In this document: positions 49,753 through 61,563 of the stretch, one piece after another
How the letters are laid out: each line of letters begins with the position of its first letter
How positions within the stretch are numbered: position 1 is the first letter of the stretch
Source: Leidyana gryllorum EB-2025a
Taxonomy: Eukaryota; Apicomplexa
NCBI GenBank assembly: GCA_048772705.1
Contig: JBLWGC010000230.1
Coordinates: 868,001 to 932,000 of the forward strand
DNA: 64,000 nucleotides
Reading direction: 5' to 3'
Notes under the pieces: generated by a model
Database searches by the model: none
What the model was told of the DNA's origin: nothing
Seen by the model: the letters and a program-made list of their open reading frames with translations, nothing else
Translations under genes and position numbers: made by a program

Positions 49753-51957
49753 TAGCCATTGACGGAGTCCAACCTCTCAGAGCTCTGTCGGGAGGAGAAG
49801 CTCGATGCCAAGGCGCTCCACCAGCTGAAAGATGCTTTCACCTCTGCGAACACGTTCTTTCGACAGCAGTCGGCTCCGTCGAGTGTGGTCCCGTTTGATC
49901 TGGCGGAGGGGCTCGAAGAGGGAGAAGAGGTTGACGAACATCCACCAGACACTACTACACAACAGCGATTACGGAGTCTCGAAATTGATATTAGCATGGG
50001 TAAGTTGGATGCTGCACGAACACGATCGAAAAATCCTGATTGTTCCACAGAGCTTGCGTCTGACGCGATCCGAGGTGCAGCGAATCCAGCCATGAAAGTC
50101 ACGCCGGTGTCCGACCGAGCTGGTAACTGTTGCCGAGACTCCTCTGACAACGGAGAGACCGGTGATTCACCGATGCGGCCTCGTGTACCTTTGCAAGGGC
50201 CTCCACCAGAGATCACAAACGCTCAGATCACTAAGCGACATCGCTCAGACCTCGAGTTTCCATGTGTCGGAGAGTCCCCACCTGACGCGGTAGCATCCCA
50301 CTCACCCGAGAAGAACATGGCTGATATGCTTCTGCAGCAGAGGTGTCTGAGTACTATCCGCCCTCCGATGAATCTAGTCAAGAGGAGGCGGGTGAATCTC
50401 CATCCGTCGTTGGCAGTGGGGCGTCGAATTGCTGCGCCTCGAATAACTCGATCGAGCGAGAAAGAAGCGGCCTCACACGAAGAGGTGAAAAGTATGCAAG
50501 ACGAAGCAGCAATGGCCGGTCCGGAGAGGGACGACGGAACCAACAGCAAAGAGGAGGGTGCGGTGGACAGCATCAGCAGTTGCTTGACGAAGGGAGCAGA
50601 AGCAGAAGTTGCAACGGCGGCTGACGAAGGAGTCTTGGATACAGTGGTGGAGATACAGGGTCAAATTGCTCGAATGTCAGAGCTGGCAATATTTGAACAT
50701 GAATGGGGTCACTTGATTCAGAATAAGAGGAAATTGTCAGAGATTTATAGCTCAGCTCGATCGCTTTTGGTAAGCGCTTTGGTGCAGATAAGATCAAAGC
50801 GGGCAGGATTGGGAGCGAAAGGCTGGGCTCCTTGTAGCGATAAATCGTAAGCGGAATTGTGAAGCGAACACGAGAAAAGCCGTATGGTCATGTGATGATT
50901 ATGCAGGAAGGACAGCGCAATTGTTGGTGTTGAGTGAAAGCGGTTATCTAGACGCTGCGCTCACCAAAGGAGCGCATCCTAAAGTCCGATTGGTGGCATC
51001 AGGCAAAGCCGATGTCATTACCCGAGTTTCCACAACAGTATTAGGTGATGCGTATCGCTTTTCTTTCGCAGTAAGTTTGATGCGAGATCATGGGTGGGTA
51101 GGTGGTTTGATGTGCCATGTGAGGGCGGATTACAAATTTCCACTCAGTTTCACATAGGCGATGGGTCATTGTGTGAGTTGTGGGTCCCTGACGAGAGTGA
51201 AGAGGACCAAAGGACTTTTATGCGATTAGATTTGATGGATTGTCGCGTGGGACCGCAAGGAGGTGGCGGGTATCTAGTAACGACAGTAAGCGAGCGAATA
51301 CTGAATTGATGTGAGAGAGAGAATTGATACCGTTAGCGCATTCGGCTTCGCCTGAAAGTCGTGAATGTTGGGCGGGTGAGACTTGGTGGCTTGGGTAGTG
51401 GGCCGATGAGAGTGTACTGTCTTCCTCAACTGAATGGTGAGTGTGAGGAAGGTGCCCAGTTAGTGATCATGGGGCCCGTTTTACACTTTGGATGAGATAT
51501 TGTACACCTACGCAGAGGCGTTGTTGTTGGAGACCGCCGATGCACTAGAGGGACGTTCCCAGAACGCCGACGGTCCACATAATGAGAATGAGATGCGAAG
51601 CTTTTGGAAGGAGAAGCACGGATACGTTGTGAATAGTGCCATTTTGGATAAGGGTTACGGGGTGGTAGAATTTCGGAACGGAGGGAAACGTTTCAGTTAC
51701 CCCACCGAGTGAGTGTACTGTAATATATCGGGGGCGGTTCGTTAGTATTGTGACATTCTTCTATTGTTTGTAGATTCCTCTTCATGTATCACCCCGCTGC
51801 CGCCACGAGGACGGTTATGAAGAACACAACATCACCAAGTGGGAGAAAAGAATATTTGAGCTCTGCGTTGCTGAGACTGATAGCATCGTGTCAGCAGCTA
51901 TTGCGCAATTCTTCAGCACGAGTTCGATTGCTGACCGACGATAAAGATCAACATTAG
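49753..51957 (+). CDS. Unknown protein with coiled coil and a structured C-terminal half
   Basis: Exons from about 49753 (LTESNLSELCREEKLDAKAL, after a CTAG acceptor) encode an acidic, disordered, basic-patched region and then a coiled coil (QIARMSELAIFEHEWGHLIQ, KLSEIYSSARSLLVSALVQI). In-phase exons continue TAQLLVLSESGYLDAALTKG, FHIGDGSLCELWVPDESEED, ALLLETADALEGRSQN, FWKEKHGYVVNSAILDKGYG, and EFLFMYHPAAATRTVMKNTT, stopping at 51955-51957. No start ATG was found, so a first exon is missing or the gene continues the F-box frame upstream. The layout resembles centromere or transcription-complex subunits, without identity to any. Confidence 0.6.
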
Positions 51958-52011
51958 CGACCTCATCAGTGGCAACTCAGAGGACTATTTTTCCTCGATT
52001 TATGCATTTTC

Positions 52012-55000
52012 TCAGATGTACCCAGACGCAATTTCCAACGCCAAAAGTAGTGGGATACTAGCAGTCGTCGGCACAGTGAGTGACTCAGACTGTACCTGAC
52101 GTAAGTAGGCGTCGACGTCGGACAGGTGGAGATCAGGAGGGACACGTTGGAAGAAACTTAGGGGGAAACCAGTCTTGGAAACCACATCGTATTGCAGTAC
52201 ACGAGAGGCAATGGCCATAAAATCCGGCTCCAGCCAAATCGTCCGACTCGTGGGCCCCGCGAACCGCTCGTCCATCCTCAAAATCCATACCCAAGCCACG
52301 CGTGCTGCCAACAATGCAATCTGAACAGCGGAAAGCAGTGATTTGGATGGGGAGGGAGAGGAAGAGGCGACTGCTGTCTCTCTCGAGAGAGACGACGGAC
52401 AACGCAGCCTCAACACAATTCAAACTCGAATACTACTTACCTCTGATTTGATGTTGGCCTTGACTCGCGGCAACACGTCTTCGGCGATTCGGGAGACCTC
52501 CCTGGACGATATGGTGCGCAGCCATTCGGATATAATGGAATTCCTCGATCGAAGACTGAATGTTTTCGACCTCTTTTGAACGGCGAGGACCGCAGCCTCA
52601 ATGGAACGAGTCGATTCTGGGATAGAAAAGAGACGACTCAAGTCAGCAGTGCTGTCTTGTTGCAACGGATCAGAGACACCGTCCGCAAACACTGATGCAG
52701 AATGGGATCCCCCGTAATGATGGCTTAGAACAGTGAGGCGTCGAGTAATTGCCACCACCAACCGTTCAGAGAGGTGAACGCTGGTGCTGACATGATACTG
52801 TTGGGATCTGGCAAGGTACTCAATCAATCCCACTAGCAGTGATCCTTCGGTGGGGTGACCCATGGGAGCTTTATCGGGTAGAATCAGTTGTGTGAGAGCT
52901 GATAATGGCAAACTCGATCGAGTCGTGACTTGAGAGCAGTCGTCGACGGACCAAACTTTGTCTATCGGAGGGAATAAACCGGTATCTTGGAGCAGTCCGA
53001 AATAAGTGAGCCACAATCCTGGGCTGAGAATGCAGTCGAGGGGGACTGTTGCGAGAGTGGACGGAGCCCTTTCAGTGTCGTGATGGCGTCTGGCATCGTC
53101 GTGTGTCTCATCTTCAGGATCGGCCTCCACCTCTCCCACAGTTATCCTATTGATGAAGTTCCAGAAAAAGGAGCTGTTGAGGACCTCCACATGACGTTCG
53201 CGGTTACACAGAGTCTCGATGTGTTTCAGGTTGACTGTCGTTGTTGCGCTCAGCAAAAGGGTGGCCAAAATCTCGGGCGTCAAACACGCGTCGGTCGGCA
53301 TCTGACACGGCCTCTTTTGGTCACTGCTGACAGCAATGTTCAGTCGTAGGGCAGAAAGTAGTGCACTGCACAACGGCTGGGTCCAGGGACACACCAGCCG
53401 GTAGTGCGAACCGTCGCCGCTGCTGAGCACCCGTGGATAGTAAGTGCTTGGGTTGCAGCTGCGGTAGGTGGAGAGCACTTCATCGCATAGTGTTCGTAAG
53501 GGTTCAAAGAATACCGAGATGAACGTCTTTGAGGGGCTGGCGGCGCTGAGTTTGGTTTGGTCGGGGGATCGGTTGTTGCTGGTGGGGCTCAGGCCAGTCG
53601 CATTGGTGTTTGCAGGAGCGTTACAATTATTTTGATTACTCGCGATTTCCCCACGGTCTTCGACGAATCGGGCCGCGTAAAAAGCTCTCAAGGCGCTGTT
53701 CAGGACGATGAGGGCTCCGACGCCGGCGTTACCTCCCTTGGTGGGAGGCTCGACGTCAGCGAGGCCGACATCACCGCCCGGAGCTACGACCCAGTCACAA
53801 TACACCCCAGCGGCATCCGCTTCCTCGGCCACTTCGTTGAGATCCAAACGCTGCAAGTTTTCCAACAATACTTGTTGAACGCGAGGTCGACTCAGCAGCG
53901 GATCCCATACGCTTTCATTGGCAACCTTACGGACACGTACGTGCGAAGTGACGTATCCGGTCATAGCGGCCGTGGTATTTCCGGACAAGAGTTGCTCGGT
54001 GAGCTCCAAGACGGTAGCGGTGTGCTCGAGGGTGGCGGCGAGGACAGTTTCGGCTCCACAGACAATGTCGAAAGTGATCAAGGAAAGCAGCACATTCTGT
54101 GCCCGCACTGTGTTTCTCGAGACGAACGAAGCGAAAGGCAGCGCGGCCTGACCACTCGCCGCCATGGACCTCAAAGAAAGGTGGACGAGAAGTCTCCATA
54201 AGCGGCAAAAGTTGACCGCGGCTTCCCGCTCAATAATTTCATGAGCTCCTTTCATCACTTGTTCGATGTGTCTGTGTAGGTTTCCGTTCAATACCAAAAG
54301 TGCGGCGGGGCAGGCCGCATCGAGGGTATCTTGGGCCAGATGCGGGATCCATTCGACAATTTCCTGGAGCGATGCGGGTAGTGCTCGACTGAGCAAGGTG
54401 GAGCGAGTCATGGAGGCGGTGCCGCCGAGGCTGCTGAGCCATTCCCCTGCAAAGAACCAGCATATTCCTGCGACTGGTATCTCTGTTCTCCCTTCGCTGG
54501 CGAACAGCACGGAGGGTGGGACCTTCAATGTGGAGCACAGTGCTCTCAACATTGTGAGCAGCCGGAGACAGACTCCTCTCCACTTGTCGCGTACAATCGC
54601 TAGTTCTGCGGTGTCAATCTCGCAGCTGTCGCCGTCCACAGTGAATATGAGCGCTAAACGAGCGATGGCTAGTGACAGCCAACTCTCAGAGTCTTCATCG
54701 TGGTCTTGCATCAGAGCTCTTCTAACTAGTTCGGCACCCAATCGGCTGTGAAGGCAGAAGCATTCCAGCAAACAGAGAGCGGAATGTGCGCTGCACGGTT
54801 CCCCAGTTGCCGCTTCTCTCGCCAGTAGTCGTAACACCAACGGGATTTGTAGCGTTGTCCCGGGGGAAGGGCCCCACAGCAACAGACTAAATAGAGGATC
54901 CGTCCTCCGGTGGTGAATTTCGGCATCCCCCAGGGGCGTCTTGCCACTCAACAGCTCGCGCGGGTGGGAGTCCGAATGGCCGTCGGGCCCATTGAGCACC

Positions 55001-56550
55001 AAGTCCTTCAGCTTCAAGCTCAAGTCTGTCTCCTCCCCCCGACCCAAGACTCGCTCGAGGTCCTCCGGCCTGAGCAGAGAGCGACGCGAAGTGAGGTAGT
55101 CCGCGTGGTGGGTGGACCAGAACAAGCCCCCTTCGGGTCCCTGGAAGGGGGAGAGGCCGTAGAACGTTTCGTCGAGGCAGCGGAGAGGACTCTCTCGTCT
55201 CGGGGCGAATAGAGCTGCCAGCGCTTTTAGTGCTTCACTTGCGACTTGCGGGTCATCCGAGCACGCACACACCAAAAGCTTCTCGTGTAGGAAGAGTGAG
55301 CCGAAGAGGTAGTCGTCGAAGCGTCGTCGGCCGAATCCGAAGCCGGAGAGGGGGCGCGGTAACTCGAAACGCTCGGTCGACTTTGGCCTATTGGTGGGCG
55401 AGGAGGTTACTCTACACCGCTCAGTGTATCGAACGAAGCGTTTCTCCGCTATTCCAACTAACATCCGAAGTCCCAGTACCTTTTGTGGCCGGAATTGTGA
55501 CGACAACAGAATCAATATTTCAGGCAGCGAGTATCCTGGAAGGTGAGGCAGCAGTCCGTGGTTCCGCAATCCCGATACATTGGCATTGTCTTCGAGAAGC
55601 TGTTCAGTTTTGGATTGGTTCACGGTCCAAGGTGCCACCATATCTCCATCGAAGTCGAACCTCAGCTCAGCCAACATCTTTTCGAAGACTTTCCCCCGTT
55701 CCTCTTCGTTGGCACTATCTATTTCACCCATCCAGTCCAACTTCTTTATGTCGCCACTGTGCAGTGGAAACGCTACTTCCGGGCCGTTCGGAGGCGCATT
55801 CGCCATCACTGTTTGTCGAAGCCCGAGAGCCGGTGCCACCATCTCGTGAACGCGCTGCACCTCATCCCTCCTCGGCGCCACTGGCGAGAGAGACGAGGCG
55901 GCGGACCCCGCAGCGGTCGTTTCCGCTGAAGGGGAGCTTCGCTGCTCGCGATTGATACCGCGTTCACGCAGGCGATGGAAGGCTTTCAGGATCGCTGGAT
56001 CGAGCCGTTCTTCCAACAGCCGGCGGGCGGCCAGAATTTGATGTGGCTGTAACGAACTTGTAGCCTCCTCGAAGTTGGGAACTTCTTGCAACTCCGCGCT
56101 TTCGTCGAGGAAGGAGCGCAAAGTGCCGTCAGGGGGCAATAAGTTCTCGAGATCCGCCGCTGAGGGCGCCGGGGACGACCACAGACGGGCCGCAGCCGGC
56201 GGAGCCGATACAACGTCCTCCTCTTCCAATGAAGTTAAGATGTCAATTCGTTGTCTCTGTATCAAAGAGTTGTAAAAATCTTCGGAAACTTGGGCGTCCT
56301 CTTCCACAATCTCTCCAAAGACGTCGGTTCCGGCGGCCTCCCATCCTCGTCGTTCGCCACCTCCCCCAGAGCCAAACTGCGAGGCAAAGAGAGACTGATT
56401 ATGATGCGCTCGATCAGTGGTCTTTTGTAAACGTGCGGCGGGACGACAAGCCTCAGCACCCCTTAATTGAGCTTCTCGACGGGCCCAAAATGCCTCAGAG
56501 CCCACATCATCGCCGTAATCATTAAAGGCAGAGGCATATGCCCGATCCAT
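52012..56550 (-). CDS. RPAP1: RNA polymerase II-associated protein 1 (RPAP1)
   Basis: Factor for RNA polymerase II assembly and nuclear import. Exon 1 (56550-52441) is 4.1 kb with no intron, by far the largest exon here. The N-terminal RPAP1 region includes KKLDWMGEIDSANEEE, LRFDFDGDMVAPW, the conserved block GLRNHGLLPHLPGYSLPEIL and LSSQFRPQKVLGLRMLVGIA. The rest is an armadillo-like helical array. A 120-nt intron (52440-52321) leads to IALLAARVAWVWILRMDERF. The final residues depend on an optional splice near 52095. Total about 1500 residues, similar to animal and plant RPAP1. Confidence 0.88.
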
Positions 56551-56563
56551 CGAATTTTTTTTA

Positions 56564-57208
56564 TCACACCTTCCTGAAGTAACTCGTACTCGTCACAGGA
56601 TTACCTCCTTCTTCCCAGTCGGCCCCAAGAAACTCCACTTTCAGTCCTATACTCTTCCACTCCAATGCAATTGGCCCCTTTCCCATACCTCCCATCTTCT
56701 TGTCTGGCTCTCCCAACCGCTCTACCAACTCCTTGATGGTATGATTCAACGGATTCAAACCACCATCAGCTGGCTGCAAATCCGGACAAAATCGATATTG
56801 CCGAACTGTCACACGTAGTCAGCCACAAATATTCCTATCCCCACCGTCTTTGAACCAATGAATGGCTTTCAGTTCAGGCAGCGGATACCCGTCGTCACCA
56901 GCAGCCCGCTCAAACCAGAAACTCAAACCCATTTGTGGAATGTCTACAAACCTCACTCGTCTTCTCCATATACACACTAATAAACGCTCACCAATGTACA
57001 TCCCGTCCTCATACGGCTTGTTCCTCAACCATTCCATCCCAGCTGCCATTTGCCGCGTCACCACTCACATTCTCACAACCCACTCACGCTTCAAAATCCC
57101 CTTCTGCAATAGATACACTCCGCATGCCGCTACAAAGGTCTGGAACTCTGGCGATTGAGGTGTGGCTGCAGGCTCAGCGTTCACCAGGTGTGTGGGCAAT
57201 GACAACAT
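56564..57208 (-). CDS. Unknown two-domain protein with a candidate 21- or 39-nt intron
   Basis: MLSLPTHLVNAEPAATPQSP continues to LLQKGILK, joins by a 45-nt intron to PGMEWLRNKPYEDGMYI, then to DIPQMGLSFWFERAAGDDGY and LPELKAIHWFKD. The next block, RQYRFCPDLQPADGGLNPLN with IKELVERLGEPDKKMGG, IALEWKSIGLKVEFLGADW and ending SYFRKV, is in the same frame but after a TGA, so a GT-AG intron of 21 nt or, with an upstream donor, 39 nt is needed. The repeated MGLSFWFE and IGLKVEFLG patterns suggest an internal duplication. Family not recognised. Confidence 0.6.
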
Positions 57209-57223
57209 TTCAGTACGGAAAAA

Positions 57224-57955
57224 ATGAGTGGCCTTATTTTGGGGGGAATCAAGGAGGAAAGGCAAGCGATCAGGTCACAGATACGCCAGCTTCACGTCGA
57301 TATTGAAGAATGCCTCAATCAACTCGCCACATTAAGAACCGAGCTCAGTCCGATAGGACAGCGGGAGATCCAATCATTGACTGATGAAGCCTTATCCAAT
57401 TTTGAGTCCATCGCGACTCAATCTGTAGCCAACGCTAGGCAGTTTCTACAACAGGCAGTCGTCGCCAATCAAAGACTACTATCCCATTCCGAGGCGACGA
57501 CCGACTACGCTCAAGCCAGACGCTTACAAGACATTACCACTACTCTACAATCGCGCTTCACTACCCTCTCGCAGGCGGTCCAACACCTTCTTGACGAACG
57601 AAGGGCACTCCAACTGCTCACCCTCGAGAGCGGGGCGCGTGGAGGCAGACATGACGCGAGTGTGCACACACTCATAAATCAGGAAAGAAGCGCTCTGGAC
57701 TCGAGCATTGATATTATAAATGAAAGCCTGGCAACAGCCAAGGCGAGCTATACTAATATGACGCAACAAGCGGGCCGGTTGCGTTCAGTAGGACGACGGG
57801 CAGGTCGGATGGCTAGTGAGCTGAAAGACGTCAATGTTCTGATGGATAGGATAAAACGGTTGAAGCTGAAGCAGCAGATGATTCTTTTACTTGTGTTTGT
57901 GATCTGCATGACCTTTACATTGGTAATGATCTTCAGGAGAACTCTCGGATGGTGA
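57224..57955 (+). CDS. Golgi Qb-SNARE (GS28/membrin type)
   Basis: 243 residues, no intron. A long coiled N-terminal domain (RQLHVDIEECLNQLATLRTE) leads to a C-terminal SNARE helix, SLATAKASYTNMTQQAGRLR to ELKDVNVLMDRIKRLKLKQQ, and a tail anchor, MILLLVFVICMTFTLVMIF, as in GOSR1 and GOSR2. It would drive ER-Golgi or intra-Golgi vesicle fusion. Starts 15 bp from the divergent gene. Which of the two Qb subtypes it is cannot be decided by eye. Confidence 0.75.
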   Translation: MSGLILGGIKEERQAIRSQIRQLHVDIEECLNQLATLRTELSPIGQREIQSLTDEALSNFESIATQSVANARQFLQQAVVANQRLLSHSEATTDYAQARRLQDITTTLQSRFTTLSQAVQHLLDERRALQLLTLESGARGGRHDASVHTLINQERSALDSSIDIINESLATAKASYTNMTQQAGRLRSVGRRAGRMASELKDVNVLMDRIKRLKLKQQMILLLVFVICMTFTLVMIFRRTLGW

Positions 57956-57974
57956 TCGGAAAAAAAATTTGCGC

Positions 57975-58682
57975 ATGACTGGAGACCGCCACGGTCCGAG
58001 AGGCTCAGGTTCGAGTCATCAGTCTCGATGGAGCTATTGTGAGGCCATGAAGCATCAGTGCACTTCAGGGCATATTCATGCGACGCCTCACAAGCCAGTG
58101 GTGATTAACATTTGCACGCATGAAGGCCGAGAAGAGAGCCGCTCAATGAACCGTCAGAGGGAATCGAATCACAAGACCATAGATGTACGACACAGAATAT
58201 GTAGCTGCGAGAGTGAAGCCCTTCCGACAAACCATCTCCGGCGCTGCGCGGGTGGTTCCCACGGCTGCAGTGGTTGTTGGTCCCCGACCGGCAGTACCCA
58301 GCAGTACATGTGTCATTGTCCCCAGCCTGTCCCAATGGCATCATCGTGTTGTCAGGGAGGCCCGGTTATGGGTTCAAGCGGCATGCCGGCAGGTCAGTTG
58401 GCGGTGTCAGATCTTGTTGGACCAGTCATTCCTTCTTTGATGGGTGGTCAGCCGGGTCATCAGAACGTGTCATACATGCCGGCGCCGATGGTTGCGTCGA
58501 CCCCGACAATGGCCATACCGATTAAGAAGGCGTCTCGGCGTAATTTCGGGCCAACAGGGTACGTACCACTGCAGACGGGTTTGTGGGGGATAGGGCAGCA
58601 TCCGCGGCCGATGATGGGAATGGAGCAGCCACAACAACAACAGCCATTAGTTCATCTTCATCATTACCACCATTATCATTGA
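57975..58682 (+). CDS. Cys/His/Met/Gly-rich protein, unknown
   Basis: 235 residues from MTGDRHGPRGSGSSHQS, beginning 19 bp after the SNARE stop. The first half is rich in Cys and His (CSCESEALPTNHLRRC, GCSGCWSPTG, MCHCPQPVPMASSCC), the second in Gly, Met, Pro and Gln, with a poly-His/Tyr end (HLHHYHHYH). Possible metal binding. AATAAA appears just after the stop at 58686. No family recognised. Confidence 0.5.
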   Translation: MTGDRHGPRGSGSSHQSRWSYCEAMKHQCTSGHIHATPHKPVVINICTHEGREESRSMNRQRESNHKTIDVRHRICSCESEALPTNHLRRCAGGSHGCSGCWSPTGSTQQYMCHCPQPVPMASSCCQGGPVMGSSGMPAGQLAVSDLVGPVIPSLMGGQPGHQNVSYMPAPMVASTPTMAIPIKKASRRNFGPTGYVPLQTGLWGIGQHPRPMMGMEQPQQQQPLVHLHHYHHYH

Positions 58683-58708
58683 TGGAATAAAGGTTTTTTG
58701 TATGCCTG

Positions 58709-61422
58709 ATGGGCGAGGATGTTCAACAACAACTGCTGAAGGATGCAGCACATCTGAATTCTAACAGTAGACTGACTATACTTTGCCGTTTCGCTGGGCA
58801 GTCGGAGCTATATCAGTTCGACAATAGAGTTGACTGGAAGACTATAAATGGTCACTTGTGGCAGACATGCCGGGCGGCCAGTCCTGATGCGTTTGGAAGC
58901 TTAGCTGGCTATGTTGTCCAGGAAGACTGGCAATGTCAATTTCGAGATGCGAACGGGGTCAATATACACCCCACTTGTTTGGAGAACGGAGCCGTCTATG
59001 ATGTGTCCTTCATTCACCGGCCTACATTTGGAGTTGTCACCGGATCCAAGGACGCCGCCTCGCCCCACCACGTGAAAAGACGACGCGAGAGCAGTCGGAA
59101 GCGCTCCTCATCCGAACCGCGATTGTCACCGGTCAAGTCAAAACGCGCTCGGTGCGCTCTTCTTCGACCCGAGCAGGGATTGTATATCAACTGGGAGTCG
59201 GACGAAGAAACTGAATTGCTCGTGGAACCCCCGACATCCCTCCCTGAGGCATCTCACCTTAAATCCAAACCTTCACCACCTCCAGACGTCACTGACAAAT
59301 CCTCGGCGGTGCCCAAATCGCATAGATATTCCGAACGTCCGAGACGTGGCTCAGCAGCCCCATCTCTCAGGCACCGCCCTCCCAACGAGAAGGAAGACAC
59401 TACCACACAAGCAGAAGATCCAAAGAAGCGCTTGTCAAAGAGAAAAAGTCGCCGTCGAACCATTCAGGAGCCCATCACTCACGAAGAAGATCCATCCGTT
59501 TCCACATTGTCAACACATCCCGCCGCCAGTCTCGTTCCCACTACAGCGACTGACCAAAAAGTAGCCAACACCGCTGCCGAAGCCGACGCCGAAGCCGAGG
59601 CAGAAGTTCTTCCGGCCACCTTAGTCACCACCCCGACCCCCCACACTGCTGTCAATGACAGAGGAGGTGCTCTTGAGGAGGAGGGGCCGCGAGATCACCA
59701 ACTCCCGCCGCTGGAAGACCCGACTGACGGTATCATTGAGATTGCTTCAACTGCGAGCCCCGCCACCACTGCCAGCCCCCAGTTACCATTACCACAGACG
59801 ACGCTTCCTCCCCCGTTTCAAGAAGACTTTACCACTACCACTGACACCAGCTATCCCAGCGACCCTCCCTCCTCTGGGGTCCAATTCACCACTGAAATGG
59901 TGAAGCCCACCACGGCCCAGCCACTGCCGAGTCCAAACTTGACCAGAATCCTCAGTGAAGTGGCAGGGAGTCCAACCAACACTCTGACCAACAGAATCCT
60001 TCAAGAAACGGCAGCTTCGAGAGTGCGGGCTGAGAGAAATGAAAAGCGCGCGAGTGACAGCACACACGCGGGGCCACCAGCTGCAGCTCCGGTCACAACT
60101 GTCACAGCCGACCCGAAATCGGCGGTGACGGTGACAATGGAACCCCACAGTCCCACAGCGACTGCGTCTCAGCCACCACCACCACCACAAGTTGAGTCCT
60201 CGGCTTCGCAACCGGAGAGTGCCAGTTTCATCCTCGCTAAGCCGTGTGTGGCGGCAGGCGACACTAACGTCACCACCCTCACTGGGATATCGGACGATGA
60301 CGAAGGAGACGACGTCCCGTTGATGATGAGTCGGCGTGGATCGATCACTTCGACGACGAGCGCACAGCGTCAGAGTCAAAAAGCTCCACCCCCACCTGTT
60401 GGCAAAGTGAAGGCGGTCAAACCCGGCGGCGCAATGTCGTCGTCTACGACCACTGATGGCAGACGAAAGGCGCTCCAAAGACGAGTTTCTTCCAAAGCGC
60501 CTCGAGGGAAGGAGAAGGGCAGCTCGAGTGCGTCCAGTGTCCCGACAAAGAGTCGAGACAGCACACAACCTGCGCGAGGTGGTAGGTGGACTAATGGTGA
60601 CATTCGGAATTGCATGTCTCTCGGTCAGGTCCGCGATCTAAGGTGGGGGTGGGGAAGGCTGCGAATCAGCCGCCCCAAGAAAAGCACATTCCGTCATCGC
60701 AGGACGACAATGACACAGAACCCGAAGACCACTCGGGCGGCCGAGGCCGGCGAGCGTCTCAGCGGGGAGGGGCGAGAGACACCGCGCCGCCGTCCGTCTC
60801 CACTGGTGACACAACAACAACAACAGAGGCCCCCAAAGACACCAGCGAGCGGATGGTGGAAGCAGAACCCCACTTCGCGACGCCTAATGGCGATAGACCA
60901 CCACCTCCGCCGGGCACGCCGCCGTCGGCAGTGAAGGAGGGCGCGATAGCCGCCGAGTTGCAGATTCCCCCGCCTCCTCCTCCTCCTCCTCCTCCTCCCC
61001 CCTCTGAGACAGCCTCTACCGCACAGGCGACGGGGGCAACTACTTCTTGTTCGCCGGCCCCCCCTCCGGCTACAGAAGTGGCACAACAGCAGGTTAACGA
61101 AGAGTGTTGTTCATCGTCTGTGTCGTCTTCACAGATGGGGTTGAGCACTTCGTCAATGACTGTGGGGTATCCGGTGGAGATGGGTTTCTTCAGGGCTACA
61201 GGCTTTCGGGACACAGTTTCTGAGAGCTTAGCTGAGCATAGTAAGGAAGACCGGTGTGGTGGGAGGAATGGTTCATCAACACAGGAGGGCACGGCAGCAA
61301 CAGTTGGCCAACGTCAAGGGGTGCGAGGCACGGAGGGATTGTTATCCACCAGCATTGGGGAGGCCATCGCATTCGGGCCGAAGGTTCAGTGGTGGCTGAC
61401 GGATACCAAAAAGGAGAGCTAA
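58709..61422 (+). CDS. Large low-complexity, probably nuclear protein
   Basis: About 880 residues if an intron near 60573-60630 links the two long frames (…TQPARG to PRSKVGVGKAANQP). An N-terminal domain of about 115 residues, with LTILCRFAGQSELYQFDNRV and YVVQEDWQCQFRDANGVNIH, looks folded but unknown. Basic clusters (HVKRRRESSRKRSSS, KSRRRTIQEP) could be nuclear signals. The rest is Thr/Pro/Ser-rich, with a tract of about 13 prolines at 60970-61005. Begins 26 bp after the previous stop. Confidence 0.55.
60967..61004 (+). repeat. Poly-proline CCT/CCC triplet tract
   Basis: A CCT/CCC/CCG run encoding about 13 prolines in the large low-complexity gene. Confidence 0.9.
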
Positions 61423-61563
61423 GTAGTTGTCAAATGTTCTCGCTCTTGAAGCACAAACGCCACCGGCAGTGAATCCGACTGAGGGGAGTGAGGGTTATGG
61501 TGTGTGGTACCCCGTCTCAAGGCATAGCACAGAGAAATTTTTGCAGAGGACCCTTCGAGCAGG

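Noticed and set aside
58005-58030. tRNA B-box-like GGTTCGAGTC
   Set aside because: No matching A-box, anticodon arm or acceptor stem could be drawn around it, and it lies in an open reading frame.
59789-60568. 259-residue minus-strand frame opposite the large low-complexity gene
   Set aside because: Arg/Ser/Trp-rich reading of Pro/Thr codons; no start context or domain.
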